A stretch of DNA of 48,829 bases from Pigoraptor vietnamica. Taxonomy: Eukaryota; Opisthokonta; Filasterea. Location: positions 1-48,829 of the forward strand of contig CALSCQ010002685.1 in NCBI GenBank assembly GCA_943704525.1. Reading direction: 5' to 3'. The position numbers were made by a program, and so were the translations under genes. Below, in pieces: positions 1-12,671 of this stretch (position 1 is its first letter; each line of letters begins with the position of its first letter). The notes under the pieces were generated by a model. The model saw only the letters and a list, made by a program, of their open reading frames with translations. It was not told where the DNA came from and did no database searches.

Positions 1-534
<534 letters not shown>

Positions 535-2903
535 TCAGTACCGCGCAAGGCCCTCTGTCTTTGCGAGATTCCAGAGGAAGCCCTGCACATTCGCGGGAAA
601 GTTTCTCGACTTGAATTCGTCGGGTGTGATGACCACCTTGCCGTTGGGGCCGGGAGACCCAATCGACTCGAGGTTGCCGAGCAGCTCCTTTGTCTTGAGC
701 GCCAGAGACTGCAGATGCGATAAGATAACAGGCATTACGATTCAATTCCCATCGGATTCCCCAATATCGAATTAGAAATACATTAGAAATGTTCGATTGC
801 GAGGGTGCCTACTGTAATTATATTAAACGAATTATTCAGTGAAGTGCACCTATGGCAAAAAACAGCCTTCCCACCAACGTTACTGAAAGAAATTTAAAGC
901 AGAAGACGTACAACGAAACACAAAGTGATAGAGCAAAACAATTACAACTTATCTTACTCACACACAAGAAAAATAAAAATAAGGAAAAAAAAAGAAAAAT
1001 TAAAAGAAAAGAGAAACTGCTATAAAAAATTAAAGAAAAACAAAAAGAAAAATTAAAAGAAAAGAGAAACTGCTGCTGCAGCAGCATCAATCCAGTCAAT
1101 GGATCCGAAGGAATTTCGAATATCCACCACTCCATACAGCTGCATAGTTCTCTTTCCCGACCGATAAGAACCCTGCATGCTTACACAATGCAACCACACG
1201 CACGCACCTTGACAAGTGCCTGGTCGCCGGCGTCGGCATCCTCCGCACCGCTCAAGAGCAGCTGCGCAAACTCCTTGTGCACCTTTCCCATCACAAAGAA
1301 CTCTGCGCGTGACGCAAGGACGGCCACGTGAACGTGAGCACTTGCTTCTCAGTCTGCAGAAGACTCGAACATGTCCACAAATCGAATAAAGATGAGCGCT
1401 CTCACCCTTCGACTGAGGGGCAACGGCAACCGTTCCATCGGCGGCTGCAGAGACAGTCGTCATGAGAAAGGGTCGCGTGCAACACATAAAGTACTATCAC
1501 CAGTGACGCCCAAAGTCCTCACACGCACCGTTCACAAAGACGTCATAGAGGTCATCCCTGCTGCCGACGGCGGGGTCCGTGAAGCCCGCGCAGTAATGCG
1601 ATGTGTTGCGCAGGTCGTCCAACTCGGCGTCGGAAAGGCCCGCGTACGGCCGCAGCATGGCCCAGTCCTGGCGGTGCCACGCAAAGAGAGGCAACGCGCT
1701 GCAATGGGGGTCGACCTCAGACCACTCACGCTCGCGCGCGCACGCACGCACACACACACACACACACACATATAGACACACACACACGCACATGCACCAC
1801 TCGATGCATGCACGAATGTAGACAGGGCTTTCTTCGAGTCCACCGCACGTCGATAGCGTGCACTTTAGAGCAACGCACCGCATGAGCTTGAGGAGCGAAT
1901 CCACGCTCGGGCTATACACGACGACCTTCTTCTTCAGAAGTATCGCAGTGAAGATAAGGATGGACGCCTCCCCAAACTGCGTCACGACCTCTGCGGCCGG
2001 GAGAGCAAACAAGGCACGCGTCGGAATCAGTGACTCAGTCGCCGACGCCGCTTTCAACTGCTTGAGGCACACCACCAGGGCGTGCGATGGCTTTTGAGGA
2101 ACCGCTCACTGGCGAAGTCGCCGACACATCCAAAGACACGTGTGATAGCGCAGCGTATTCGCTCCCCACCTTGCAGCGAACCAGCAATATACGCCTTGCG
2201 CACATCGTGCTCGGCGTCGGAAAACTTCCCCGCGGCGGCGGACTTCGAGTCGAACACGCCGCGCGTCATCACGGCCAGATAGCCCTCGACAATGCGGCCC
2301 GTGTCGCCCGTCTCGCCGTAAAGGGTGGAGAGCACGCGGCCGAGTGCAAGGTACTTTTCGGGGTTATACACCTTGCTCAGCATAACAATGGAAAACGCGC
2401 GCACCTGCGACGACGCAGAGAGGCATCAGCATTGGGGCATCAACTGAGAAGAGCAACAGTACACGCGCCGGAAGTGCCACGGCTGCCGCACAAATGATGT
2501 GGAAACGCGGCCCACGCAAGGATGCAGCGCAGCATAAGCGCACACAACCACACTCCTACAGCAACAAAACGGCAGACGCATACAGTGCACTCTCACGGCA
2601 CTGTGCACACACACACACACACACTTCGCGCAATGCATCCGCGCAACTCACCTTTGGGAGCGGCGCAAACTGCCCCCCGGCCGTCACTATGTAGTACCAC
2701 GTGCTGTCGAGTTTCCCGAAGAGGAAGTCCGTGGCAAGCGAGTTCTCCTCGAGACCCGTTTTGGCAACGAGCACCTCGCGCAGCCGCGCATCGCACGTGG
2801 GAAAGCACCACGCCCACAGCACATCGCCGTTGGTGTCTTTCTCTGCGGCAACATACAAAGTATTCTCAGCACTTTGAAATGCGTAACTGCCCTCCAACGG
2901 CAT
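535..2903 (-). CDS. DENND10: DENN domain-containing protein 10 (FAM45-like)
   Basis: Seven exons: 2903-2652, 2404-2170, 1990-1879, 1698-1529, 1444-1406, 1302-1208 and 708-535. All junctions close in phase and give 358 residues, close to the 357 of human DENND10/FAM45A. Recognisable blocks in order are KDTNGDVLWAWCFP (longin-like start), YNPEKYLALGR, VVTQFGEASILIF, WHRQDW, DDLYDVFVN, MGKVHKEFAQLL and LALKTKELL near the C-terminus. Family knowledge: DENND10 is a small DENN protein acting on late endosomes and multivesicular bodies, linked to Rab27. The start at 2903 was chosen by length; an in-frame ATG at 2936 would add 11 residues. The last intron (1207-709) is A-rich. It is head-to-head with the aminotransferase gene. 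Confidence 0.9.
991..1074. repeat. 31-bp direct repeat in DENND10 intron
   Basis: The same 31-base A-rich stretch, ending agagaaactgct, occurs at 991-1021 and 1044-1074 (period 53). It lies in the last intron of DENND10 and is a simple local duplication. Confidence 0.85.
1741..1800. repeat. (CA)n microsatellite
   Basis: A CA-rich tract in a DENND10 intron, broken by tatag. Spurious long frames rich in His-Thr or Cys-Val run across it. Confidence 0.85.
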
Positions 2904-3442
2904 CCGTTCGACAAAGAGAGAGCAGAGCAAAGGCACTCCTAGTGCGATGCGATGAACGTGTCAAGCAGCGCACTGCTGAAGAGCGCCATGACGCTACGAG
3001 GCAAGTGCGTGCGTGGGTGTGCCTGCGTGCGGCCAACGCACCTATCACAGCCACGCCCGTCAAGCCGTCGACGCCCGCCATTCTGCACGCTGCAGCCGAC
3101 ACTCTCGTTGGCGCACTCTAATGCAGTGAGGGAGGGAAAGTGGAGGCTCGGAGGTCCCAAATCGTCCGCGATTGGAATAGTAAACAATGGTAGAGGCTGC
3201 TTTGCCCGGTGAATTGACGAGGACGTCACAATGACGTAACTTTGATGTCCAAGTAATGACTCGCAGAAGGTGGATGTTACCAAGCCTCACACATGTTGTT
3301 ACGCAACTGCATTACGAGTGCAACTGCCCTTCTCTCTCTCTCCCGCTCCCTCTCACTCTCTTAAAACTCAAGCGCCGCGCAGTCGTTTTCGCAGTCTCCT
3401 CTTTCCCTCTGCTGTCACCGGTATCGATCGCCGCACACCAGC
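2904..3442. promoter_or_regulatory. Divergent promoter, DENND10 / aminotransferase
   Basis: Head-to-head spacer with no supported gene. It holds gacgtcac at 3222-3229 and tgacgtaa at 3232-3239, two adjacent CRE/bZIP-like sites. A pyrimidine-rich stretch (ctctctctcccgctccctc) lies just before the aminotransferase start. Function is inferred from position and motif only. Confidence 0.4.
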
Positions 3443-5244
3443 ATGGCGACTTCGAACAGCGCCGACTTCCTCGGCGGTCGCAATGTGCTCCAACAGAAGA
3501 TACAGTTCAACATCAAGGCGGGCGAAATTCACATGGGCGTGGGCGCGCCCGGCGACGATCTCCTTCAGCACAGCGTGGCGGCCGCAGCGAAGGGCGCCGC
3601 GCACCGTCTCGTGAGTTGCCATGCTCTGTGTGCGCGTGTGCTGCGTCAGTGCGAGTTGGCAGTGTGCCAAAGCTTGCACACAATCGTCGCGGCTGATCTC
3701 TGTGGCGATTGCAGGCGCAACCGGACGCGTGCTGCCTCTTCCAGTACGGCCCAGAGCAGGGCGAGTGCGAGTTTCTCAAGGCGCTCTCTGGATTCCTCTC
3801 GACGCGATACGACGACACTGTGGTGCCGTGGGTGTCCTGCTCATACGACTGCTGTGCATGCAAGACCCCTATACAGCACGGCATCCCTCAACTCACCGTG
3901 CTGTGCATGCAAGACCCCTGCTCCTAGTCAGCACGGCTTCTCCCTCACGCGACTGTGCTGTGGTTGCAATGCATCTGCTTCTGGCCACACGACACTCACC
4001 CGCCACGTGACGCAGCAATCACCTCATGGTCACGCCCGGCGCCTCCGAGGGCCTCTCGATGGCGTGTGCGCTGCTTGTGAACCCCGGCGATCATGTGTTC
4101 GTGGAGGACCCCACGTACTTTCTCGCCAACCAGGTGTTCGAGGACCACGGGCTCAAGGTCGTCCCCATTCCCACGGACGCCGAGGGCATGCTCACGAGCG
4201 CGCTGAACGACGCCGCCACGTCGCACCGCTCCCCGCACCACGAGGATGTCCCTGCGGACAAGGTCCCCAAGCGCTTCAACGGCATGGTCTATCTCGTCCC
4301 GACGTTCAACAACCCCACGGGGCGCATCATGTCGGACGCACGTCGTCGCGAGGTCGTGCGGCTGGCCTACAAGCACGGGCTCGTGGTCGTGTGCGACGAC
4401 GTGTACGAGCTGCTTTCGTACCCGCCGAGCGGTGGGAAGGTCGACGTCCCCAAGCGCCTTGTGGCGTACGACACGGGCGCGGGGCGAGTGATCGGCAACT
4501 GCTCCATGTCCAAGATTTTTGGGCCCGGCATTCGCCTCGGGTGGTTTGAGGCGCAGCCAATGCTTGTGTCCCCCCTCGCCGACTGGTGGGTGTGATGCGC
4601 GAGGGCGTCTGAGGTCGGCCATGTCGATCGCGCGTACGTTGAACACATGCGCACACTCTGCCCTGTCTCATGTGTGTATGTCCAACGACACACGCACACT
4701 CGCGTTCGTGCGTGTCGTTAATTACACGCACGTTTTCTCCCCTGTCGCATGTGTTGTCGGCACATCGACCGTATGACTCCGAACTGACCATTCTATTTTC
4801 CCCCCTTTCTCTCCCTCTCCCTCTCTCTCCCTCAGCGGCAAGCTCGCGTCCGGCGGTGCGCTCAATCAATTCACCAGCGGCATCATGACGAGCGTCATCT
4901 CGCTCGGCCTCCTCGACAGCATCGTCGACACCCTTCGCAAAACGTACGGCGCGCGCCTCGCCGCACTCACCGCCGCACTCACGCGCGAGCTGCCGGAGGC
5001 CCAGTTCACGGCGCCACTCGGCGGTTACTTTCTGTGGGTGCGTCTTCCCGAGGGCGTCGACACGGAAAAGCTCCTCCTCCACTGCCGGGACGCCCACGCG
5101 GTCGCATTCCAGCCGGGCAACCGCTTCTCGGCGACAAAGTCGTTTGGGAATTACCTGCGGCTGAGCTTTGCGCACTACAACGAGGCGCAGCTGACGGAGG
5201 GCATCGCCCGCTTGGCGCGGGGATACCGCTCCATGGCAAAGTAG
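3443..5244 (+). CDS. PLP-dependent class I/II aminotransferase
   Basis: Four exons: 3443-3610, 3715-3827, 4016-4585 and 4836-5244. Phases close to give 419 residues. The fold-type I features are visible in order: PGASEGLS (glycine-rich PLP-phosphate loop), PTFNNPTG (the NNPTG block), VVCDDVYE (the Asp that pairs with the PLP pyridine nitrogen), SMSKIFGPGIRLGW (the PLP-binding Lys), then SGGALNQFTSG and a C-terminal GGYFLWVRLP. This block pattern resembles the broad 2-aminoadipate/aromatic (LysN/ARO8-like) aminotransferase group; the amino-acid substrate cannot be read from sequence. There is no obvious targeting peptide. Intron 2 contains a short direct duplication. The gene is convergent with the ACAD10-like gene. 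Confidence 0.9.
3851..3919. repeat. 20-bp direct repeat in aminotransferase intron
   Basis: The 20-mer gctgtgcatgcaagacccct occurs at 3851-3870 and again at 3900-3919 (period 49), followed each time by a related cagcacggc stretch. It lies wholly within intron 2. Confidence 0.85.
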
Positions 5245-5545
5245 GGCCGCTGTGGCAATGGCGAATTAATGGGATTTGCGCTTCGCTCTGTGTGTTTGTG
5301 CGTTGTATTGAGTCAGAAGAGCGCCACATTGACGATGGCGTCCAGGCGCACCGCAGTGGTTTCGTAGTTCACGCACGCTGAGACAACGTGAGAGGGCGCG
5401 TGAGAGTGGTAGAGTGTGCGAATATGGAGGAGAGGAAGAATAAGAGAGAAGAGAGATGGTGGAACGACATGCGAGAAGAACGAGAGCGCCTCTTCTAAGT
5501 GAACATTAAGCGTCCCTCGTCACAACGATTGAGAGCGCCGAGTCC
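5245..5545. other. Convergent spacer
   Basis: Tail-to-tail spacer between the aminotransferase and the ACAD10-like gene. It is purine-rich in part (gaggagaggaagaataagag). No coding signal is seen. Confidence 0.5.
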
Positions 5546-8500
5546 TCAGAGCTTCGACGCGGGTTTCCTCTCGCGGTACTTGGACAGCTCCGTAAGCGCC
5601 ACAGTCTGCGCATGCACCTCATCGGGTCCGTCCGCAAGCCGCAGCACGCGCGCCCACGTCCACAGCTGAGCGAGCGGCGTGTCCCCGCTGAGACCGAGCC
5701 CGCCATGCGCCTGCATCGCTCGATCAATCACCCGCGACGCCATCGCCGGCGCCACGACCTTGATCATCGCAATCTCCGCACGCGCGGCCTTGTTCCCGTG
5801 CGTGTCCATCAGCTCAGCGGCGCGGAGCGTGAGAAGGCGCGCCTGCTCAATGTCCAGACGCGACGCCGCAATGTCAGCCATGATCGTCCCCTGCTCCGCG
5901 AGGGGCTTGCCAAACGCCGTGCGCAAGAGCACGCGGCGGCACATGAGTTCGAGCGCGCGCTCGGCATGGCCGATGAGGCGCATGCAGTGGTGGATGCGGC
6001 CGGGTCCGAGGCGGCCCTGCGCAATCTCAAAGCTGCGCGATTGGGCTGCGCGGTCAGACATGTCGTTTGTGCGCTGCACTCGATGGACGGCAGTCACAAG
6101 GCCCGAAGATCTTGTGGAAATGGGCGTGGGCCACGCAACGCCAATCGTTCTGCAGGTCCCACTCACCCGCGGCCAAAGCCGAGCAGGATGTTCTCCGCGG
6201 GGACGCGCACGTTTTCAAAGAGGATCTCGGCGTGTCCGTGGGGCGCGTCGTCGAAGCCCATGACGGTCATCGGGCGCTTCACGGTGATGCCGGGCGTGTC
6301 CATCGGCACAAGCACCATCGAGTGCTGCCGGTGCCGGGGGGCGTCGGGGTCCGACTTGCCGAGGAAAATGGCCAGCTTGCAGCGAGGGTCCATGGCGCCT
6401 GTGCGGGAAGAGTCATGGTGCGATGTGAGCAGGTGTGCCGGGTGCGCGGAGAGATAGGAACATGGCAGGAAGCCCAAAGGGAAGCAATCGTCGCAGCCGA
6501 CAGCACGCAGCCCACACAACAGCGTCGCACACGCGCCCCTCGCAAACCGGCGATAACGTGCGAGTCACCCACCGGAGATCCAGTGCTTGTGGCCGTTAAT
6601 GACAATTTCGTCGCCCACTCGCTCAATACGCGAGGAAATGTTCGTCGCGTCCGACGACGCCACCGCCGGCTCCGTCATCGCGAAGCACGAGCGGATGCGC
6701 GCGTCGAGGAGCGGCTGCAGCCACTGCGCCTTCTGCTTCTCCGTGCCGTAGCGCACCAGAATCTGCGGAGCATTCATAGCATGCATGCCGACGAGTGAGA
6801 TGAGAGACGATAGGGCATTGCTGAAAGCAGCCGCGTAGAGATGTCGGACCAGCTAACATCGTAGACGGCAGTAAATCGACTAATCCACCGCGCAGAGAAA
6901 GAAAGCGCGGAGGCGTGCCACACACAAGGGAGCGCACAACAAGGCGCACACGGACGCACCTCCATGTTGCCGGTGTCCGGTGCGCTGCAGTTGAAGATCT
7001 CCGAGGAAAACAGCACGCGGCCCATGATCTCGCACAGGTGAGCGTACTCCCAGTTGCTCAGCCCAGCGCCGTACTTGCCGCCGTCCGTCTCCGCCGGGAG
7101 GAAGAGGTTCCACAGCCCCGCCGCCCGCGCCTTCTCCTTCAGGTTCTCGACGAGCGGGTGGATCGTCCACCGCGCGTCGCTGAGTGCGTGCGCCGCCATC
7201 GTCGCCTCCGCCTTGTAGACGTGGTCGTTCATGAACTGCAGCAGCTTCACGCGCAGCTCCTCCGCGCGCCCGGTGAGCTTGCGCGTGGGCGCATTGTGTG
7301 CCTCGATGGCGTGGTGCGACGTCGACTGCGCGTCCGTCTGCAGTGAAGCACCAGTGTCCTTCTGGATGCCCGCGAGCCGCACGGCAATCGCCGCCATTTC
7401 CTTGGCCATCGCTCCGACGGCCTGTGCGTTGGCGGCGCTCGCCTGTCCCTTGAGCGCGCGCTGGTACACGCCCTGCAGAATGGCGGCGACGCGGAAAAAC
7501 GAGAAGCCCATGTAGAAGTTCCACCCGCGCACGGGGCTGCGCTTGGCCAGGCGGCAGTACTCGGCGACATACTCTGGCTCGCTGGGGATGCCGAGTGCCG
7601 CAATGTCCTTTCCCGCCAGACCGCGGAGGCCGGGGAACTGCGGGCTGAGGTGGTACGGGAGGCAGTTGTACGACACGTCCGAGATGGGGTCGCCGAGCGT
7701 CGAGAGCTCCCAGTCGAGGACGGCGAGGACGCGGGGCTCGGTCGGGTGGAATATGAGGTTGTCCAGACGGAAGTCGCCATGGACAATCCCCGTGGGCCCC
7801 TCCGGAGGGACGTTCTTCGGCAGCCACTCCATGAGCTGCTCCATCGCGGGTATCTCCTCCGTCTGCGACGCGCGGTACTGCTGCGACCACCGCTGCACCT
7901 GCCGCACGGCGTAGTTCTCGCGGCGCCCGTAGTCCGTCAGCCCGATCGTGTCCGGATTGATCGAGTGGAGGTTGGCGAGGACGGCGCACATGGCCGCGTA
8001 GATGTCCGCGCGCTCCTTCGACGACATGCCGGGAATCGTCGGGTCCTTGAAGATGCGGCCGCGCACATAGTCCATCACGTAAAACGGCGTGCCCACAACC
8101 GACTCGTCCTCGCAGAGAATGTGCATCCGGGGCACGGGAAAGCCGGCCTGCGCGAGGGCGGCCATGACGCGGTACTCGCGCTCAATCGCGTGCGCAGACG
8201 GCAGCAGCTTGCCCGGCGGCTTCTTCCGCAGCACAAACTCGCGGCCGTTTGGCGCGCGGATGTGGAACGTGGGGTTGCTCTGGCCGTGCGCAAACTGGCG
8301 AACGGACAGCGGCCCCTGCCCGAGGTCGATCGTGCGGCTGAGGTACTGCCGCAGGGTCTCGACGTCAAACTGGTGTCCCTGGCGCACGAGCGTCGTCCCC
8401 TTCACGTAGCCCTTGAGCGGGAACCCGACGAGCCGCTCTAGCTTCTCGACGGCGATCGCGGGGTCCGTCACCTTGATCGCGAGCATCCCGAGGCTCGCGG

Positions 8501-9344
8501 CGGACTTGCAGTTCGTCCCAATGTCGTCGAGGTAGATGGCCTCGTTGGGGCGGATCCCGAGACGATCGCACGCGCGCTGGAAAATGCGCGGGTCCGGCTT
8601 GCGCAGCCCCTCCACGCACGACTCGACCACCTTGTCAAAGATGTCGGCGAGCCGGATCGACTCTCCCGTGTCCTTGCTCACCGTCCCAAACATGATGAGC
8701 CCGGCCGTGTCCTGCGGGGTCACCTTCCAGTTGTTCGTCAGCGCCGCCGTCTTGAGTCCCTCCGCGCGGATGCACTGAATCGCGTCGAGCATCTGCGGCG
8801 ATGGCTCGAGCGCGGCGTGTATGCCGGCAAACAGCTTGCGCGCGTCAATCTTGATGCCGCCGACGGTGTGGCACTCCTTCTCGAAGATGGCGAGGAACTC
8901 CTCGAGGGCCATTTCGCCCCTCTCCAGCCGCGAGAACGCGCCCGTCTCGCCGCCGGCGCGGATCACGCTGTTGATGGACCCCGGCTTAATGCCAGCCTCA
9001 ATTTCGTACGCGGCAATGGCACCGAAGGGAGAGCCGACAACAACGCCACCGAGATCTGCACGCAACGCAACGAAAGGTTAACGCGTTTGCAGGTGGGATC
9101 GACAATGCTGCCCACGCAATAATGGAAGCAAGACCCGAACAGCCACAACTCGCCCACCAAAGATGACGGCCTTGTACGGCGAACTCTCCGCCGACAGTCC
9201 GCGACGGGGCGCCATGGCAGCTTGTGGAAGGAGTCCGCGGCGCGTGTCTGCCGGGGAGATCCTCGATGCGCAGGCTGCCGGGGCGAGAGCGAGGGGAATC
9301 ACGGAGCGGAGGGTCCGTGAGGTGCCGAGGCGAAGCACGGACAT
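5546..9344 (-). CDS. ACAD10: ACAD10-like HAD / APH kinase-like / acyl-CoA dehydrogenase fusion
   Basis: Five exons: 9344-9158, 9055-6960, 6762-6573, 6398-6167 and 6032-5546, giving 1,063 residues. The N-terminus ([15 protein letters not shown] onward) is Arg-rich and lacks acidic residues, like a mitochondrial presequence. A HAD module follows: KAVIFDLGGVV, with the nucleophile Asp codon split by intron 1, then IYLDDIGTN. Next is an aminoglycoside-phosphotransferase-like domain with [11 protein letters not shown] and LDWE. The C-terminal acyl-CoA dehydrogenase shows [29 protein letters not shown] and [10 protein letters not shown]. The protein ends in SKL, a canonical peroxisomal PTS1. Human ACAD10 has the HAD and ACAD11 lacks it; this protein has the ACAD10 architecture. 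Family role: oxidation of 4-hydroxy or long-chain acyl substrates. Another in-frame ATG lies upstream at 9437. Confidence 0.93.
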
Positions 9345-9830
9345 CGCCGTCAGAATGCCGCCAATAGAGTGGGAGAGCAGGAATCCGCGGCTGGGCAAGT
9401 GCGCAGCTGCGTCCGCTGAAATGTGCTGCGTGCCCAACGGTGTTCAGTACATCAGCGCGAGTGCGTGTGTGTGTGCGAGTGTGAGTGACGCAGCTGTTTG
9501 GCTCCCGCGTGCGGAAAAACCGGCCATTGGTCAGCCACTGCTGCCGAGATCTCGCTAAATAATGACGCCACTTACAAGATTACATCATTATGACGCACAT
9601 TTGGAGCTTGCAACACCCCGGATTGCGATGGTTTGTATCAGCTGTTCACAGCGAGAGCATAGAGGCTGCCATCCGACGGCACTTTGCGCTCACAAAACAC
9701 ATCATCCTGGTGCCATCGTGCGTCTGCGCTGTGTTGTGGTATCATTCAGACTGTGGGGCACCATAGTCTCTCTTTCAGACAGACTTTTTCACTCGCTGGC
9801 TGCCACCGAAGGCGCCGAAGTGCTGCCATC
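9345..9830. promoter_or_regulatory. Divergent promoter, ACAD10-like / SmD1
   Basis: Head-to-head spacer without a supported gene. It contains tgacgcca and tgacgcac half-sites near 9561-9600, similar to those in other divergent spacers of this window. Regulatory role is inferred. Confidence 0.35.
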
Positions 9831-10661
9831 ATGAAGCTCGTTAGGTGGGAGACGTCGTCAGATTGTTCCGCGACAAATGCTGGAGTGTGATGGCTTGGCG
9901 TGATTGCGCGCGTCGTTGTGCCCGGAGTCACGCGCGCATTTGAGCTGATTACTATTTTGCGCTTGTCATACGTGAGATCTCACCCGCGTTTGTTTTGGCG
10001 CAGGTTTTTGATGAAGCTGAGCAGCGAGACGGTGACAGTGGAGCTCAAGAATGGGACGGTCGTGCACGGGACTGTTGTTGGTGGGACTCCTCATCGAGCC
10101 TCGTGAACTTGGTTTTGTATAGTGTTACAAATGTACACTGCGATTGCAACTGCACCTAGAAGATGGATGCACGCAGTCGGAGCGTTGTCGTGTTTTCTAA
10201 CACGCGGACGTGCCTCGCAGGCGTCGATCACAGCATGAACACCCACCTGAAGGCGGTGAAGATGACGGTGCGCGGCAAGGACCCCGTCAACCTCGAGTCG
10301 CTGAGCATTCGCGGCAACAACGTGCGGTACTTTATCCTCCCCGACAGCTTGCCCGTGGACACGCTGCTGATTGACGACACGCCAAAGATCAAGGCCAAGA
10401 AGAAGGAAGGTGCGTGGGAGGCCGCTGCTCTGTCGTGTGCCGTGCGTTTCGCTCGTGTTGGGATGCAGACGGAGTCAGCTCGGTTGCTCGGTTGATAGGG
10501 GGATGCGTAGTGTGCGTTGGAGCGAGTTGCTCACTGTGCCATGTTATGTGTCGTCAGCGACGATGGGGCGGGGTCGTGGTCGTGGCATGCGCGGTGGACG
10601 CGGTGGTCGCGGTGGGCCTCGAGGGGGCGGTCGGGGTGGCCGTGGACGCGGCGACCGCTAA
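9831..10661 (+). CDS. SNRPD1: Small nuclear ribonucleoprotein SmD1
   Basis: Four exons: 9831-9844, 10004-10080, 10221-10409 and 10558-10661, giving 127 residues. The first exon codes for only MKLV plus two bases of an Arg codon. Sm motif 1 is seen as [15 protein letters not shown] and Sm motif 2 as [15 protein letters not shown]. The tail is rich in Gly-Arg repeats ([17 protein letters not shown]), as in other SmD1 proteins, where these arginines are methylated. It is a core subunit of the heptameric ring on U1, U2, U4 and U5 snRNPs. The family match is unambiguous. Confidence 0.97.
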
Positions 10662-10914
10662 GCTGCTATCTACTCTCTTGCGCCAATTTTTCGCGTGCGG
10701 CGGCGTGGCGTGGGCTGTGGGCGTGTGCGCGTTGCCTTGCGTTCTGGGTTCCTTTGGGAGACGTCGTCGTACGCCTCCTATGTGTCTTTTGTTACGGAAA
10801 CCCTCTCTCCACTGCTGTGGATGCGGCCATGGAGGGTTTGTTTGGCACTCTCTCCGGTCTGATGTTTATACACACACGAGGCTTCTGTTCCGTCTGTCTC
10901 TGCTGGGGTCTTTG
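10662..10914. other. Convergent spacer
   Basis: Tail-to-tail spacer between SmD1 and the tandem-PX gene. A long open frame on the plus strand runs through it but has no recognisable domain and is rejected. Confidence 0.5.
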
Positions 10915-12671
10915 TCACGAGGAGGGCGGGGCGATTGCGTTGAAGGTCGGGTGGAGAAAGTAGCGCAGTTGTTGGCAGTCGCTCGTGAGCTCGTTGGTCA
11001 TGACGTACTGGAGAGGGGCGGGTTGAGAACACGCACATGCGCACAAACACTCGCACACCCACGAAAACCACACACGCGTCGCGCGCGCACACACATCACA
11101 CTCAAACGCGCGCGCCCACTGTATGCGCACCACACGCATACACAAAGCGATGAAAGCCGCATGCTATGCACTCAGAGACACCACATGCACTTCATCAATC
11201 CACTGGCCGTGCATTGTGTCTCACTCACTTGCATAAATTTGTTGAGCTCTGGGACGCGCTTGTCGGCGACGTCCTTCACCTGGCCTGCGCACGCACCCAG
11301 CCCACAGTTGGCATTGCATCACATTGACGAAGAAACAAACAGCAAACAGCACCCACTTCGTCCAAAAAACACGCGCGGGGGGAGTGCGGCGTCCAGCCCT
11401 TCCGCTTCGGACGGATAGATTTCCTTCAGTCGTGCCACAAAGTCAAAGAACTCGCGGTACCGCCGCCACACTGTCACGGTGCTGCCGTCGCCGTGAGACA
11501 CCTCCAGCGCGTAAGCCTGCCCAGGTCACAGTTAACATAACGACCCAAAAATTCAGTGCGGACACGCAATTAATCGACCCACGTAGTACTTCTCGCTCGG
11601 TTCACGAATCTTCTTACAGTCCGTCACAGCGACGCCGAGGACAGCTGCAGGCTCGCTCCTGCAGTCGGGAGCATGTGTCACGCACAGGCAAGCGATGGTT
11701 GTAACAAGACACTTGTAACGCACCTCCTCGCCGCCTTGAGCGCGCCAGCTTCGCGTTCCTGCAGGTCCTTTGGCGTCGGGCGGAAGAAGTCTTCGACAGC
11801 GGGCGAGTAGACGACCTCCTCCGGGAGTGACATGAGGGCGTGGAAGTAAGCATCGAGGTCATACACTGCCTGGTCCATGCTACCGAAGACCCCGACGTTC
11901 ACGGCGGGAAAGGCGGGCGGGTCGCCGGCGTTCATCTTCGCGAGCATCTTGGTTATCTTCACGTGGAACTCGCGTGCTTCGGCGAGTCGTCGGAACACTG
12001 TTTGTCCTCTAAAATCGATGCGGTATAGCTGCGAAAGCGGCCGTTAGAGGCGTCGTTGTTCCTCGCCAGGCGCGGGCGGCACACAACCACTTACCACAAT
12101 CTTGTCCTTCGTGAAAGCATCCGTTTTCACTTCGAAACCACGCACCCGGGGGTACTCTCCATTACTGCCGCATGAGACCGATTAAAGAGTTGCATGGGCC
12201 AGACATTTCGCACATTTGCGCGACCACTCACTCATTCACAGCACCGGCCTTCGGGGCTTCGCGGCTCACTGCGGCGGTCGCATTCGGTACCTGGCGTGCT
12301 CGAGGGGGCGGCAGCGCTATCTTCCCAGGCGTTACGGGGGACTCGGCATCCGCGGGCGCAGATGCTTGCACAGGTCGCGCAGGTGGCGGCGGTCTGCTCG
12401 GCGACGCGGCTTCATGCGTGTCTGGCACTCTAGGCGGCGGAGGGCGCGCAGTGGAAGGAGAAGCCGGCGCGGGCGGGCGTGTAGACGGCGATCCAGGCGG
12501 CGACGAAGCGCTGGTCGGAGCACGCGAGACAGCGGCGACGGCGGGCGGCGGTGGGCGCTGAGGCGATGACATGGACAGAGGGGCCGGCGCTGCTGTGGAT
12601 GCGGAGGGCGACTGGGGTCGCGGGGGAGCAGAGGCCCCCGCGGGCGACGGCGGCCATGCACGCGTCGCCAT
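10915..12671 (-). CDS. Tandem PX-domain protein with Pro-rich N-terminus
   Basis: Seven exons: 12671-12232, 12164-12095, 12028-11724, 11658-11583, 11516-11357, 11284-11229 and 11007-10915, giving 399 residues in closed phase. Residues 1-145 are Pro/Ala/Ser-rich with many PPxP runs, likely SH3- or profilin-binding and disordered. PX-like domain 1 (about 155-265) has VRGFEVKTDAF, VFRRLAEAREFHVKI and YFHALMSLPEEV, and by eye most resembles the PX of p47phox (YCSTLMSLP). PX domain 2 (about 280-395) is more canonical: VLGVAVTDCKKI, VTVWRRYREFFDF with the RRYxEF phosphoinositide-binding Arg, PPRVFFGRS and KRVPELNKFMQ. Predicted role: cytosolic protein recruited to phosphoinositide membranes. No SH3 or PB1 domain is seen. 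An alternative ATG lies at 12707. Confidence 0.85.

Noticed and set aside
3443-4549. 368-codon frame overlapping the aminotransferase
   Set aside because: It begins correctly but runs through two introns; downstream of 3610 the reading is out of frame with the conserved aminotransferase blocks.
10414-11418. 334-codon plus-strand frame
   Set aside because: It reads through the SmD1 tail in the wrong frame and then antisense to PX exons and CA-rich intron sequence. No domain is visible.
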